From the NCBI RefSeq assembly GCF_938040765.1, contig NZ_CALIAA010000213.1:1-6070 (forward strand): a stretch of DNA of 6,070 nt. The letters run 5' to 3'. This document shows positions 1 through 5,963 of the stretch, piece by piece. Numbering within the stretch: position 1 is the first letter of the stretch; each line of letters begins with the position of its first letter. The DNA comes from an uncultured Fretibacterium sp. (lineage in GTDB: Bacteria > Synergistota > Synergistia > Synergistales > Aminobacteriaceae). The position numbers and the translations under genes were made by a program. Under the pieces are notes generated by a model. It was not told the origin of the DNA. It was given only the letters and a program-made list of their open reading frames with translations, and did no database searches.

Positions 1-87
1 AGGGGGGGGCAACGCCCCCCCCTGGGAAGGATATAAGGGGTTCCAAGGGGGCTTGCTCCCTTGGCGGGGTTTGGGGCGGAGCCCCAA
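1..87. repeat. GC-rich multi-hairpin dispersed repeat overlapping the purN 3' end
   Basis: Three inverted repeats lie side by side. At 71-87 is TTGGGGC-GGA-GCCCCAA, a perfect 7-bp stem. At 43-64 is CCAAGGGGGC/GCTCCCTTGG, about 9-10 pairs with one G-T. At 2-22 are eight G then C, loop AAC, G then eight C, a 9-bp stem. This layout resembles the REP/MITE-like palindromic elements scattered through many GC-rich bacterial genomes, often near gene ends; that comparison is from memory. No second copy is present in the window. The left hairpin ends at the window edge with a T on the minus strand, so it could double as the operon terminator if more T follows outside. Confidence 0.75.
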
Positions 88-679
88 GGTCTCTGCAGAG
101 CCTTTCGACCGCCTCGGGCAGCAGGCGCCATTCGGCCTGTTCCATCACGCGGCGCTGGAGCGTCTCCGGCGTGTCGTCCGGCAGCACCTCCACGGCCTTC
201 TGCATCAGGATGGGGCCGCCGTCGGGCGTCTCGTCCACGAGGTGCACCGTCGCGCCGGTGATCCGGACCCCTGCGTCCAGCGCCGCTTTATGGACCTTCA
301 GGCCGTAGAGCCCGCGCCCGCAGAAGGACGGGATCAGCGAGGGGTGGACGTTCACGATCCGTCCCGCGTAGCGGGCGACGAAGGCGCCGCTCAGGATCTG
401 CAGGAACCCTGCCAGGACCACGACGTCGATGCGCTCCTCGTCGAGCAGCTCCAGCAGGCGCCGCTCGAACGACGCCGCGTCGGGGAAGGCGCGTCGCTCG
501 ACGGCCTCGGCCCGCACGCCGTGGGCGTGGGCCCGGCCCAGGGCTCGGGCGTCGCCGCGGCTGGAGAGGACCAGGACGATGCTGCCGCTCCGCAGGCGGC
601 CCTCGGTTCGGGCGTCCAGGAGCGCCTGGAGATTGGTCCCCCCGCCCGAGACCAGCACGGCAATCCGCGCGCTCAGCAC
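1..679 (-). CDS. purN: Phosphoribosylglycinamide formyltransferase (PurN), 3' end beyond the window
   Basis: GAR transformylase transfers the formyl group of 10-formyltetrahydrofolate to GAR, giving FGAR in cytosolic de novo purine synthesis. The frame opens with GTG at 679 and is read for 226 codons to the window edge without a stop. Visible family motifs are SGGGTNL (residues 11-17), NVHPSLIPSF (110-119) and VDETPDGGP (148-156). They supply the expected catalytic Asn110, His112 and Asp149, equivalent to E. coli N106, H108 and D144. The last helix ends with AEWRLLPEAVERL near residue 194, where PurN proteins normally stop (about 190-210 aa). From about Leu198 the frame enters the GC-rich repeat and encodes a Pro/Gly-rich tail unrelated to the PurN fold. 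The GTG overlaps the purM stop by 7 bp, implying coupled translation. Identity is very secure; the true C-terminus is not visible. Confidence 0.95.
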   Translation of the reverse strand, partial: MLSARIAVLVSGGGTNLQALLDARTEGRLRSGSIVLVLSSRGDARALGRAHAHGVRAEAVERRAFPDAASFERRLLELLDEERIDVVVLAGFLQILSGAFVARYAGRIVNVHPSLIPSFCGRGLYGLKVHKAALDAGVRITGATVHLVDETPDGGPILMQKAVEVLPDDTPETLQRRVMEQAEWRLLPEAVERLCRDLGAPPQTPPREQAPLEPLISFPGGGVAPP

Positions 680-1704
680 AGCACGACGCCCTCCGTGCCC
701 GGGACGACCGTGCCGATCGGGTATGCCTCCACCCCGTTCTCGCGCAGCACCCGCACGGCCGCGTCCGCGTCCTCCGGGCCGACGACCGCGGTCATCCCCA
801 CGCCCATGTTGAAGATCCGGAACATCGCATCCTCGTCCAGCCCGCCCTCGCGCTGCAGCAGGCTGAAGATCGGGGGGACGCGCAGGGCCTTGCGGTCGAT
901 GCGTGCCGTCAGACCGTCGGGCAGGCTGCGCGGGATGTTCTCGTGGAACCCGCCGCCCGTGATGTGGGCCAGGGACCGGACCGGCACCTCCCGCAGCAGG
1001 GCGGCTACGGGACGCGCGTAGATGCGCGTGGGGGTCAGCAGCGCGTTGCCCAGCGAGGTTCCGAGCTCGGGCACGGCCGCGTTCAGGTCGCGCCGCTCGA
1101 CATCGAAGACCTTGCGGACGAGCGAGAACCCGTTGGAGTGCAGGCCCGACGAGGGCAGGGCGATCAGGACGTCGCCCGCCCGGACTCGGCTGCGGTCCAG
1201 CATCTCGGAGCGCTCGGCCACCCCCACGGCGAAGCCCGCCAGGTCGTATTCGTCCGGGGCGTAGAAGCCCGGCATCTCCGCCGTCTCGCCTCCGATCAGC
1301 GCGCAGCCGGCCTGGACGCAGCCCTCGGCCACGCCCGAGACGACGGCCGCCACCCGCTCCGGGACGTTCTTGCCCACGGCGATGTAGTCCAGGAAGAACA
1401 GGGGCCGCGCGCCGCTGCACAGGATGTCGTTGACGCACATGGCCACGCAGTCGATGCCGACGGTGTCGTGCCGGCCCGTCAGAAAGGCCAGTTTCAGCTT
1501 GGTCCCGACCCCGTCCGTTCCGCTGACCAGCACCGGCTCGCGCAGGCCGGCCGGGAGCGCGAACGCGCCGCCGAACCCGCCGAGCTCCGACAGGACGCCC
1601 GAGGTCCGGGTGCGCGCGACCGACGCGGCCATCAGGCGCACCGCCTCGTAGCCCGCCTCCACGTCCACGCCGGACCGGGCGTAGTCCTCGCGCCCGGCGG
1701 TCAT
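673..1704 (-). CDS. purM: Phosphoribosylformylglycinamidine cyclo-ligase (AIR synthetase, PurM)
   Basis: PurM uses ATP to close the imidazole ring of FGAM, forming AIR, the substrate branch leading to PurE. The 343-aa product has the usual length. Motifs in order are YARSGVDVEAG (8-18), SGTDGVGTKLKLA (61-73), DCVAMCVNDILCSGA (85-99), GGETAEMPGFY (138-148), SGLHSNGFSLVRK (186-198), HITGGGFHENIPR (247-259) and FNMGVGM (298-304). These are the glycine-rich nucleotide and substrate loops of the PurM/SelD/HypE fold, and all key blocks are intact. The ATG at 1704 was chosen because it overlaps the purE stop as ATGA, a standard coupling arrangement, and it gives the family N-terminus. The open frame extends further upstream to 1836 only as overlap inside purE. 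Nothing unusual is seen. Confidence 0.97.
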   Translation of the reverse strand: MTAGREDYARSGVDVEAGYEAVRLMAASVARTRTSGVLSELGGFGGAFALPAGLREPVLVSGTDGVGTKLKLAFLTGRHDTVGIDCVAMCVNDILCSGARPLFFLDYIAVGKNVPERVAAVVSGVAEGCVQAGCALIGGETAEMPGFYAPDEYDLAGFAVGVAERSEMLDRSRVRAGDVLIALPSSGLHSNGFSLVRKVFDVERRDLNAAVPELGTSLGNALLTPTRIYARPVAALLREVPVRSLAHITGGGFHENIPRSLPDGLTARIDRKALRVPPIFSLLQREGGLDEDAMFRIFNMGVGMTAVVGPEDADAAVRVLRENGVEAYPIGTVVPGTEGVVLC

Positions 1705-2201
1705 GGTTCGGTCTCCAGCCGTTTGCGCAGGGCGGCGTCCTTCTGGGCGACCTCCCGCTCCATGGCCTCGGCGCGCTCCTCCAGCATGGCGGCCAACGCT
1801 CCATCCTCCACGGCGAGGATCCGGGCCGCGAGCCATGCGGCGTTGGCGGCCCCGTCGATCGCCACAGCGGCGACCGGTACGCCCGACGGCATCTGGACGG
1901 TCGAGAGCAGGGCATCCAGCCCCCCCAGGTCGGGGGACCGGACCGGGACCCCGATGACGGGAAGGCGCGTGTGCGCGGCGACGACGCCCGCCAGGTGCGC
2001 AGCCTTGCCCGCCAGGGCGATGATCGCCCCAAACCCCTCGCCCCTTGCGCCCCTCGCGAACGACGCCACGGCGTCGGGCGTGCGGTGTGCCGACATGACG
2101 TGCGCGGCGAAGGGGATACGGAGGGATCGGAGCACGCCGAACGCGCGCTCCGCCACGGGAAGGTCGCTGTCGCTCCCCAGAATCACGGCAACTTTTTTCA
2201 T
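1701..2201 (-). CDS. purE: N5-carboxyaminoimidazole ribonucleotide mutase, class I PurE
   Basis: PurE moves the carboxyl of N5-CAIR to carbon 4, giving CAIR, downstream of PurM. The 166-aa product matches the usual class I length. Motifs are ILGSDSD (7-13), MSAHRTPD (36-43) with the catalytic His of the class, AGKAAHLAG (64-72), PVIGVPV (81-87) and GLDALLSTVQMPSGVPV (94-110), followed by AAWLAARIL. These are class I signatures; the class II (AIR carboxylase) pattern is absent. A class I enzyme normally needs a PurK partner to make N5-CAIR, and no purK lies in this window. The C-terminus (about 133-166) is a charged helix rich in Glu and Ala. The ATG at 2201 has a strong AAGGAGAGG Shine-Dalgarno at 2205-2213. 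The gene begins 18 bp after the regulator stop and overlaps purM by 4 bp. Confidence 0.97.
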   Translation of the reverse strand: MKKVAVILGSDSDLPVAERAFGVLRSLRIPFAAHVMSAHRTPDAVASFARGARGEGFGAIIALAGKAAHLAGVVAAHTRLPVIGVPVRSPDLGGLDALLSTVQMPSGVPVAAVAIDGAANAAWLAARILAVEDGALAAMLEERAEAMEREVAQKDAALRKRLETEP

Positions 2202-2204
2202 GGT

Positions 2205-2213
2205 CCTCTCCTT
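2205..2213 (-). promoter_or_regulatory. Ribosome binding site of purE
   Basis: The minus strand reads AAGGAGAGG four bases before the ATG at 2201. This strong site lies in the short gap after the regulator gene. It sets the purE start and allows independent initiation rather than strict coupling to the regulator. Confidence 0.85.
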
Positions 2214-2219
2214 AAAGAC

Positions 2220-2954
2220 TTATATTTTTTTGCTCATCAGCGTTTGGCGGATGATGCCGTCGGCGTAGAACTGCCGGGCGTAAAGGATCGGACGGCCCGC
2301 GACGTCGTAGTCCACCTCGTCCATATAGAGCAGCGGGGTCCCGGGCGCAAGCCCCAGCGCCTCCGCGATGCGTCCGTCCGCGGGCACGGCCCTGATCTCC
2401 GTCAGGTCCATGCAGGGCTCCGCTCCGCAGTGATCCTCGAGAAAATGGAAGATCGGGAGCTCCATCTCCTTAGGGTCCGGCAGAGGGGCCCGGACCATCC
2501 GGAAGGGGATGTAGTCCTCGCAGTAGATCGCAGGCCGCCCGTCCGCCGTCACCAACCGCACGTTCCGCAGCACCGGTTCCTCCGCCTCCAGCCCCAGCCG
2601 CTCCGCCGCTCCGGCCCCGGCAGGCAGGCGCTCCGTTGAAAGGAGGACGACATCCGGGCGATAGCCCGACCGCTCCACCATCTCGAGGAACTCGACCTCC
2701 AGGTCCATGCGGACCGCCAGAGCCAGGACGTGCCGGTTGATCATCGTCCCCACGCCGTGCCGGCGGCTGATGAACCCCTCGCGTTCGAGCCGGGCCAGGG
2801 CGTCCCGGAGCTGCGTGCGGCTGACGTCCATGCGTTTGGCCAGGTCGTTTTCGCTGGGCAGGTACTTCGCGCCGCGGAAGGCCCCCTCCCGCATCTCGTG
2901 CAGAAGCCGCGATTGAAGGGTGGATTGAAATTTTTTCCCACGTTTTCCGGACAT
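2220..2954 (-). CDS. GntR-family (HutC/UTRA-type) transcriptional regulator, candidate purine operon repressor
   Basis: The 244-aa product has the two-domain layout of the HutC subfamily. Residues about 8-74 form a GntR winged helix: LPSENDLAKRMDVSRTQLRD (32-51), then LEREGFISRRHGVGT (56-70), where the wing meets DNA. Residues about 98-238 fit a UTRA ligand-binding domain (AERLGLEAEEPVLR..., YCEDYIPF, LGLAPGTPLLYMDE, ILYARQFYADG). UTRA domains commonly bind small metabolites, often sugar phosphates; the ligand here is unknown. The ATG at 2954 follows a modest AGGA six bases upstream. The gene is first in the purE-purM-purN transcript, 18 bp before purE, and a perfect palindrome lies in its leader. 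This makes it a likely autoregulated local repressor responding to a purine-pathway or ribose-phosphate signal. The family is secure; the regulon is inferred from context. Confidence 0.9.
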   Translation of the reverse strand: MSGKRGKKFQSTLQSRLLHEMREGAFRGAKYLPSENDLAKRMDVSRTQLRDALARLEREGFISRRHGVGTMINRHVLALAVRMDLEVEFLEMVERSGYRPDVVLLSTERLPAGAGAAERLGLEAEEPVLRNVRLVTADGRPAIYCEDYIPFRMVRAPLPDPKEMELPIFHFLEDHCGAEPCMDLTEIRAVPADGRIAEALGLAPGTPLLYMDEVDYDVAGRPILYARQFYADGIIRQTLMSKKI

Positions 2955-2979
2955 CCTGTATCCTATTGCCCTCTTTCCT

Positions 2980-2996
2980 GAAAGGTAATACCTTTC
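2980..2996. promoter_or_regulatory. Perfect 17-bp palindromic operator candidate
   Basis: GAAAGGTA-A-TACCTTTC is a perfect inverted repeat with one central base. Its GGTA-N-TACC core resembles the GGTATAGACC-type sites known for GntR proteins of the HutC subfamily. It sits 25 bp upstream of the regulator ATG and about 15 bp downstream of the -10 box, so a bound dimer could block transcription. A third half-site-like CTTTC at 2973-2977 lies next to it, on the ATG side. Binding by the neighbouring regulator is inferred. Confidence 0.7.
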
Positions 2997-3010
2997 GTGC
3001 TGCCTCCTGA

Positions 3011-3039
3011 ACTATACGGGAAGGGGGGCGGATTGTAAA
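3011..3039 (-). promoter_or_regulatory. Sigma70-type promoter of the GntR-purE-purM-purN operon
   Basis: On the minus strand TTTACA (3039-3034, 5/6 to TTGACA) and TATAGT (3016-3011, 5/6 to TATAAT) are separated by exactly 17 bp. The start of transcription would fall near 3004, giving a leader of about 50 bases that contains the palindrome at 2980-2996. It is the best promoter match I found in the gap. Confidence 0.7.
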
Positions 3040-3213
3040 GCGGTGCGTGCGGCGGCACACCGGAAAGGAAGGCAAGGGGAATGGCAAAAACCACCCCGGA
3101 TATCCACCCCCGGGGGGGTTGCATAAAACGGCGAACGCTATCATTATCATCGTATAGATTTCTTCGGGCCATCCCGGCGGTCTTGAGAGAGGCTGATTGC
3201 TTGACTTTATTTT

Positions 3214-3220
3214 GAGGAGG
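3214..3220 (+). promoter_or_regulatory. Ribosome binding site of the TMEM43-family gene
   Basis: GAGGAGG lies nine bases before the ATG at 3230. It decides this start over an in-frame TTG at 3197, which would add 11 residues (including the charged RRKR) and lacks such a site. Confidence 0.8.
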
Positions 3221-3229
3221 AAGCGGACA

Positions 3230-4504
3230 ATGGCTTACACGGAGACTACGCAGACAAGTTGGGGAAGCCGTCTGGGCGGTGCGTTCAAGGGGATAGTGGC
3301 GGGCATTGTCCTGGTCGTGGCGGGGACGTGCCTTCTGTATTGGAACGAGGGCCGGACCGTCAAGACGGGCGGGGCGATCAACGAGGCCCGCAGCGTCGCG
3401 GTCGAGGTGGACGACATCTCCAGGGTCGATCCCGCCCTGGCGGGAAAGGTGATCTATGCGACGGGCCGGGCCGAAACCCGGGACGTGCTCACGGACCCCA
3501 TCTTCGGCGCGTCCGCCACGGCCATCAACATCAGCCGGAAGGTGGAGTACTATCAGTGGGAGGAGCACTCCAGGCAGGAGAAGCGCAAGAAGCTGGGCGG
3601 CGGTGAGGAGACCGTCACCACCTACACCTACACCCAGGAATGGGTCGGCGAACCGATCGACTCGGGGGAGTTCCGCGACCCGGAGTATCAGGGGCGCAAC
3701 AAGGTCCTGGCCAAGTACGAGGACGAGACGCTCTACGCGTCTAATGTTTCCTTCGGGGCCTATACGCTGCCGGACTTCCTGAAGCGCTCCATCGGCGGGG
3801 CCGTTCCGCTGAATATCGTATTGGACGAGGAGAGGAAGAAGGCGATCTTCGAGGGGCTCTTGGTGGAGGCCGGCCCGGTGGGGAACCTTGTGCTTCCGGC
3901 GGTGGGCTCCTCCGACTTGGCATCCCTGGACGCCGCGGTCCGGGATGCCGGGGCGAGCGCGGTTCAGCCTCAGGACCGTTACGTCCACGCGCAGGGCAAC
4001 GTCCTCTACCTTGGAGAGAAACCCGGCTCGCCGCAGATCGGCGATGTCCGCGTGACCTTCACTCAGACGCCTCCGGCCGACGTGTCCATCATCGCGCAGG
4101 TGGCCGGGAACACCTTCGAGAAGTTCACGGCCTCCAACGGCTACACCTTCAGCCGACTGAACATGGGTACGGTCGGCATGGAGAAGATGTTCGCCGGCGC
4201 CGAGAGCGACAATGCGACCACGGCCTGGATCCTGCGCGTCGTGGGAACGATCGTCGTCATCGTCGGCTTGGGGGCGATCTTCCGTCCGCTCTCCGTCATC
4301 GCAGACGTGATCCCGATCCTGGGAAGCATCGTCGGGGCGGGGACGGGGTTTGTGGCCTTCCTGCTGGGGCTGGCGTGGTCGCTCCTGGTCATTGCCGTTG
4401 CATGGATCCGATTCCGGCCCGTTCTGGCGGCGTCTCTCCTCGGAGGGGTTGTCGTCCTGCTGGGGCTCCTGTTTGTGAAGGGGCGTAAGGGCAAGGCGGC
4501 GTGA
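3230..4504 (+). CDS. TMEM43/LUMA-family membrane protein
   Basis: The 424-aa product matches the TMEM43 family (human TMEM43 is about 400 aa). It begins with TSWGSRLGGAFKG and a first membrane helix at about 18-38 ending in the characteristic LLYWNEGR (35-42), then VDPALAGKVIYATG (66-79). A large non-membrane domain follows, with RKVEYYQWEE (103-112), TYTQEWVGEPIDS (133-145), IGDVRVTFTQTPPADVSIIAQ (270-290 region) and SRLNMGTVGMEKMF (308-321). The C-terminus is a hydrophobic cluster with helices near 331-351, 355-372 (weaker), 374-393 and 397-416, ending in basic KGRKGKAA. The central domain should lie on the far side of the membrane or in the periplasmic/extracytoplasmic space. The biochemical role of bacterial members is not established. 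It is the first gene of the plus-strand trio; the next start is 31 bp downstream. Confidence 0.92.
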   Translation: MAYTETTQTSWGSRLGGAFKGIVAGIVLVVAGTCLLYWNEGRTVKTGGAINEARSVAVEVDDISRVDPALAGKVIYATGRAETRDVLTDPIFGASATAINISRKVEYYQWEEHSRQEKRKKLGGGEETVTTYTYTQEWVGEPIDSGEFRDPEYQGRNKVLAKYEDETLYASNVSFGAYTLPDFLKRSIGGAVPLNIVLDEERKKAIFEGLLVEAGPVGNLVLPAVGSSDLASLDAAVRDAGASAVQPQDRYVHAQGNVLYLGEKPGSPQIGDVRVTFTQTPPADVSIIAQVAGNTFEKFTASNGYTFSRLNMGTVGMEKMFAGAESDNATTAWILRVVGTIVVIVGLGAIFRPLSVIADVIPILGSIVGAGTGFVAFLLGLAWSLLVIAVAWIRFRPVLAASLLGGVVVLLGLLFVKGRKGKAA

Positions 4505-4535
4505 CGTCAAAAAACGAAAAGGGAGGTTTTTGCAG

Positions 4536-5132
4536 ATGAAACGGTCGATAGGGTTCTCCTTCCTGGCGGTTCTGCTGTTCTGCGTGCTGTTCCCCGTGGG
4601 GACGGCCTTTGCGGTGACGAAGGTGCAGATCGTGGAGTACCAGTGTCGGGTGTGCGACAAAATCTATTACAGCTTCAAAGGGGATAAGCTGGACGATGAG
4701 AAACTTATGGTACAGGATGTCCAGCTCAACAGGCTGTCGAAGCTGGGCGAGGCGGGTAAGCGTCTGGAGGAGTGCAAGGGGGGAATCAAGTCGCACATCT
4801 TCGACAAAAAACGCGAGGGGGAGGCCACGATGGAGTTCGTCTCCAAGAACCTGCAGCGGTTCGTCGCCATGAAGGACGGCGGCTCCGTGAACGCGACTTT
4901 GACGGAGTGGAAATGTTTCATCTGCGAAAAACCCTTCTACTCCCTGAACGGGGAGGACCTGAACATCAAGGAGTGGGACGAGCAGCAGAATTACCTCTTC
5001 AACTTGAAAGGGCGCCCCATATACCGGTGCAAGGACGGCTATTACGGGCATGTCTTCAAGTCCCTGAAGGAGAGCAGCTTCAGATCTCTCGAACTTGTCA
5101 TCAAAGTGGAAAATGTGTACTGGTCCAAGTAG
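4536..5132 (+). CDS. Exported protein with duplicated C-x2-C...C-x6-H module, function unknown
   Basis: I do not recognise this 198-aa protein. Residues 1-26 form a signal peptide with basic MKR, a hydrophobic core and cleavage after TAFA. The mature part is two related halves. Half 1 has YQCRVCDKIYYSFKGDKL (35-52) and ECKGGIKSHIF (79-89). Half 2 has WKCFICEKPFYSLNGEDL (125-142) and RCKDGYYGHVF (164-174). The shared pattern is C-x2-C-[DE]-K-x-[FY]-Y-S-x2-G-x2-L, then a C-K-x-G-x4-H-x-F end. Each half thus offers three Cys and one His (37, 40, 80, 87 and 127, 130, 165, 172), suggesting a zinc-ribbon-like metal site or a disulfide-plus-metal arrangement outside the cytoplasm. The ATG at 4536 has GGGAGG (4521-4526) nine bases upstream. 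A lipobox is absent. Position between the TMEM43-family gene and another secreted protein suggests a shared envelope role. Confidence 0.85.
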   Translation: MKRSIGFSFLAVLLFCVLFPVGTAFAVTKVQIVEYQCRVCDKIYYSFKGDKLDDEKLMVQDVQLNRLSKLGEAGKRLEECKGGIKSHIFDKKREGEATMEFVSKNLQRFVAMKDGGSVNATLTEWKCFICEKPFYSLNGEDLNIKEWDEQQNYLFNLKGRPIYRCKDGYYGHVFKSLKESSFRSLELVIKVENVYWSK

Positions 5133-5149
5133 AGCACCGATTATGTTGG

Positions 5150-5157
5150 GGAGGTGA
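5150..5157 (+). promoter_or_regulatory. Ribosome binding site deciding the start at 5163
   Basis: GGAGGTGA is a near-perfect Shine-Dalgarno sequence five bases before the ATG at 5163. The in-frame GTG at 5154 is inside this site, so it is unlikely to be the start. Confidence 0.8.
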
Positions 5158-5162
5158 ACGGC

Positions 5163-5888
5163 ATGCGTTTGAAAAAACTTTCCGCCGTGCTGGCGCTGTC
5201 GGCTCTGCTCGTCGTCGTCGGACGGGAGGCCCGGGCCGCGCTCCCGCGGAACTATCAGGAGTTCAAGGCCCGCTACCAGCAGGAGGGCAGGACGCCGGAG
5301 GGCGCGCTGAAGCTGTATTTCGAGGCCGTGTTCTGCTACATCGACGAGGCGACGCGGGCCGAGGGTTCGAAGATGGTGCGCTACGCCCTGCACTACGACA
5401 GGCCAATCGAACAATCGAACAACCTGGTGACGTTCGTGGAGCGCCTGCGGGACCCTGAGATGCAGCACATCTTTCGCAGCTTTGCGGCAGGGACCTCTCC
5501 AGAGAACGACTATCGGATGTCGCCGGACAACTTCAATCTCGTCGTGGTCAACAAGCTTCGGGAGCAGGGGTACCTTCGATTCTTCCTTCAGAGTTCCGGC
5601 GCCGACTCCCCCAGGCCCGTGTGGGTGAAGGAGTTCGACGGCCTGTGGTACACGATCAACAACTCCAGCACGTACCTCGAGGTGCGACCGCCCAAGGCCT
5701 TCATCGACCGCACGAAGAACGCGCACGATGCGGACTACGACGCTTCTCCGGCGCCGGCCCCCAAGAAGCGGGACAATGACAATGACGCGGCTCCATCGGA
5801 TGCCGGGTTGTCGGACGAAAAAGGGTCCCCCGAGCCTTCGGATGGTGGAAAATCGGGCAAGGACGACGGAGAGATCGTTTTCAAGTAG
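5163..5888 (+). CDS. Secreted DUF6935-like protein with acidic disordered tail
   Basis: The 241-aa product has a signal peptide (MRLKK, hydrophobic core, cleavage after AREARA-type site near residue 25). The folded part starts with LPRNYQEFKARYQQEGRTPE (27-46) and a helical segment with LYFEAVFCYID. It continues with RDPEMQHIF (96-104), AAGTSPENDYRMSP (108-121), LQSSGADSPRPVWVK (142-156) and GLWYTINNSSTYLEVRPP (160-177). The GxSPENDY...SSGADSPRP...W...SS...RPP series resembles a family I believe is DUF6935, a domain of unknown function seen in gut Firmicutes and related bacteria; this assignment is from memory. Residues about 185-237 are low complexity, rich in Asp, Ser, Pro and Lys, and probably disordered. 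The gene starts 30 bp after the duplicated Cys/His gene and ends the trio. No catalytic residues can be named. Confidence 0.85.
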   Translation: MRLKKLSAVLALSALLVVVGREARAALPRNYQEFKARYQQEGRTPEGALKLYFEAVFCYIDEATRAEGSKMVRYALHYDRPIEQSNNLVTFVERLRDPEMQHIFRSFAAGTSPENDYRMSPDNFNLVVVNKLREQGYLRFFLQSSGADSPRPVWVKEFDGLWYTINNSSTYLEVRPPKAFIDRTKNAHDADYDASPAPAPKKRDNDNDAAPSDAGLSDEKGSPEPSDGGKSGKDDGEIVFK

Positions 5889-5925
5889 GCGGGGGACAAA
5901 TCCGCTGAATAGGATAACTGAAAAA

Positions 5926-5955
5926 GGGGAGGAGGGCCGAAAGGCCGTCCTCCCC
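5926..5955 (-). terminator. Rho-independent terminator hairpin between convergent genes
   Basis: GGGGAGGAGGGCC and GGCCGTCCTCCCC pair around a four-base GAAA loop, giving 12 pairs with a single G-G mismatch (5934/5947). On the minus strand the hairpin is followed directly by TTTTT (5925-5921). It lies eight bases after the minus-strand stop at 5964, so it fits the gene entering from the right. On the plus strand it lies 37 bp after the stop of the secreted protein gene but lacks a T-run, so it may work only weakly in that direction. Confidence 0.8.
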
Positions 5956-5963
5956 GATGTCAT

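Larger units (their letters stand above)
2955..3229. other. Divergent intergenic regulatory region
   Basis: This gap separates the purine operon from the envelope cluster. Besides the minus-strand promoter and operator it contains an imperfect inverted repeat at 3089-3120 and an AT-richer stretch (3121-3160) with a tandem TATCAT at 3139-3150. The AT-rich part is where a plus-strand promoter would be expected. The best pair seen is TTGCAT (3119-3124), 17 bp, CATTAT (3142-3147), which is a weak match. No small gene or riboswitch was recognised. Confidence 0.5.

Noticed and set aside
53..1021. Plus-strand open frame of 322 codons at the left end
   Set aside because: It is antisense to purN and the end of purM, starts at a TTG within the repeat and has no recognisable domain.
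943..2268. Long plus-strand open frame of 441 codons opposite purM and purE
   Set aside because: It is antisense to two complete, motif-rich genes, and its translation is Arg/Ala/Gly/His-rich shadow sequence without family motifs. GC-rich codon bias explains it.
3003..3008. AGGAGG on the minus strand near the predicted transcription start, as a ribosome site for a leader peptide
   Set aside because: No ATG, GTG or TTG follows at a usable distance, and the site straddles the expected start of the transcript.
3139..3150. Tandem TATCAT as a regulatory direct repeat
   Set aside because: Only two six-base units, in an AT-richer spot, with no spacing or dyad pattern that marks a binding site; chance cannot be excluded.
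3201..3206. TTGACT as a -35 box for the TMEM43-family gene
   Set aside because: No -10-like hexamer lies 16-18 bp downstream; that position is inside the ribosome site and start codon region.
2963..4660. Minus-strand open frame of 565 codons covering the TMEM43-family gene and the divergent gap
   Set aside because: It would run through the purine promoter and operator, and its product is a low-complexity charged shadow.
5154..5162. GTG at 5154 as the start of the DUF6935-like protein
   Set aside because: The GTG is part of the GGAGGTGA Shine-Dalgarno sequence; the ATG at 5163 has correct spacing and gives a clean signal peptide.
4389..5963. Minus-strand open frame of 524 codons opposite the secreted-protein genes
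   Set aside because: It crosses three genes that have signal peptides, ribosome sites and conserved motifs on the plus strand. The composition is that of an antisense shadow.
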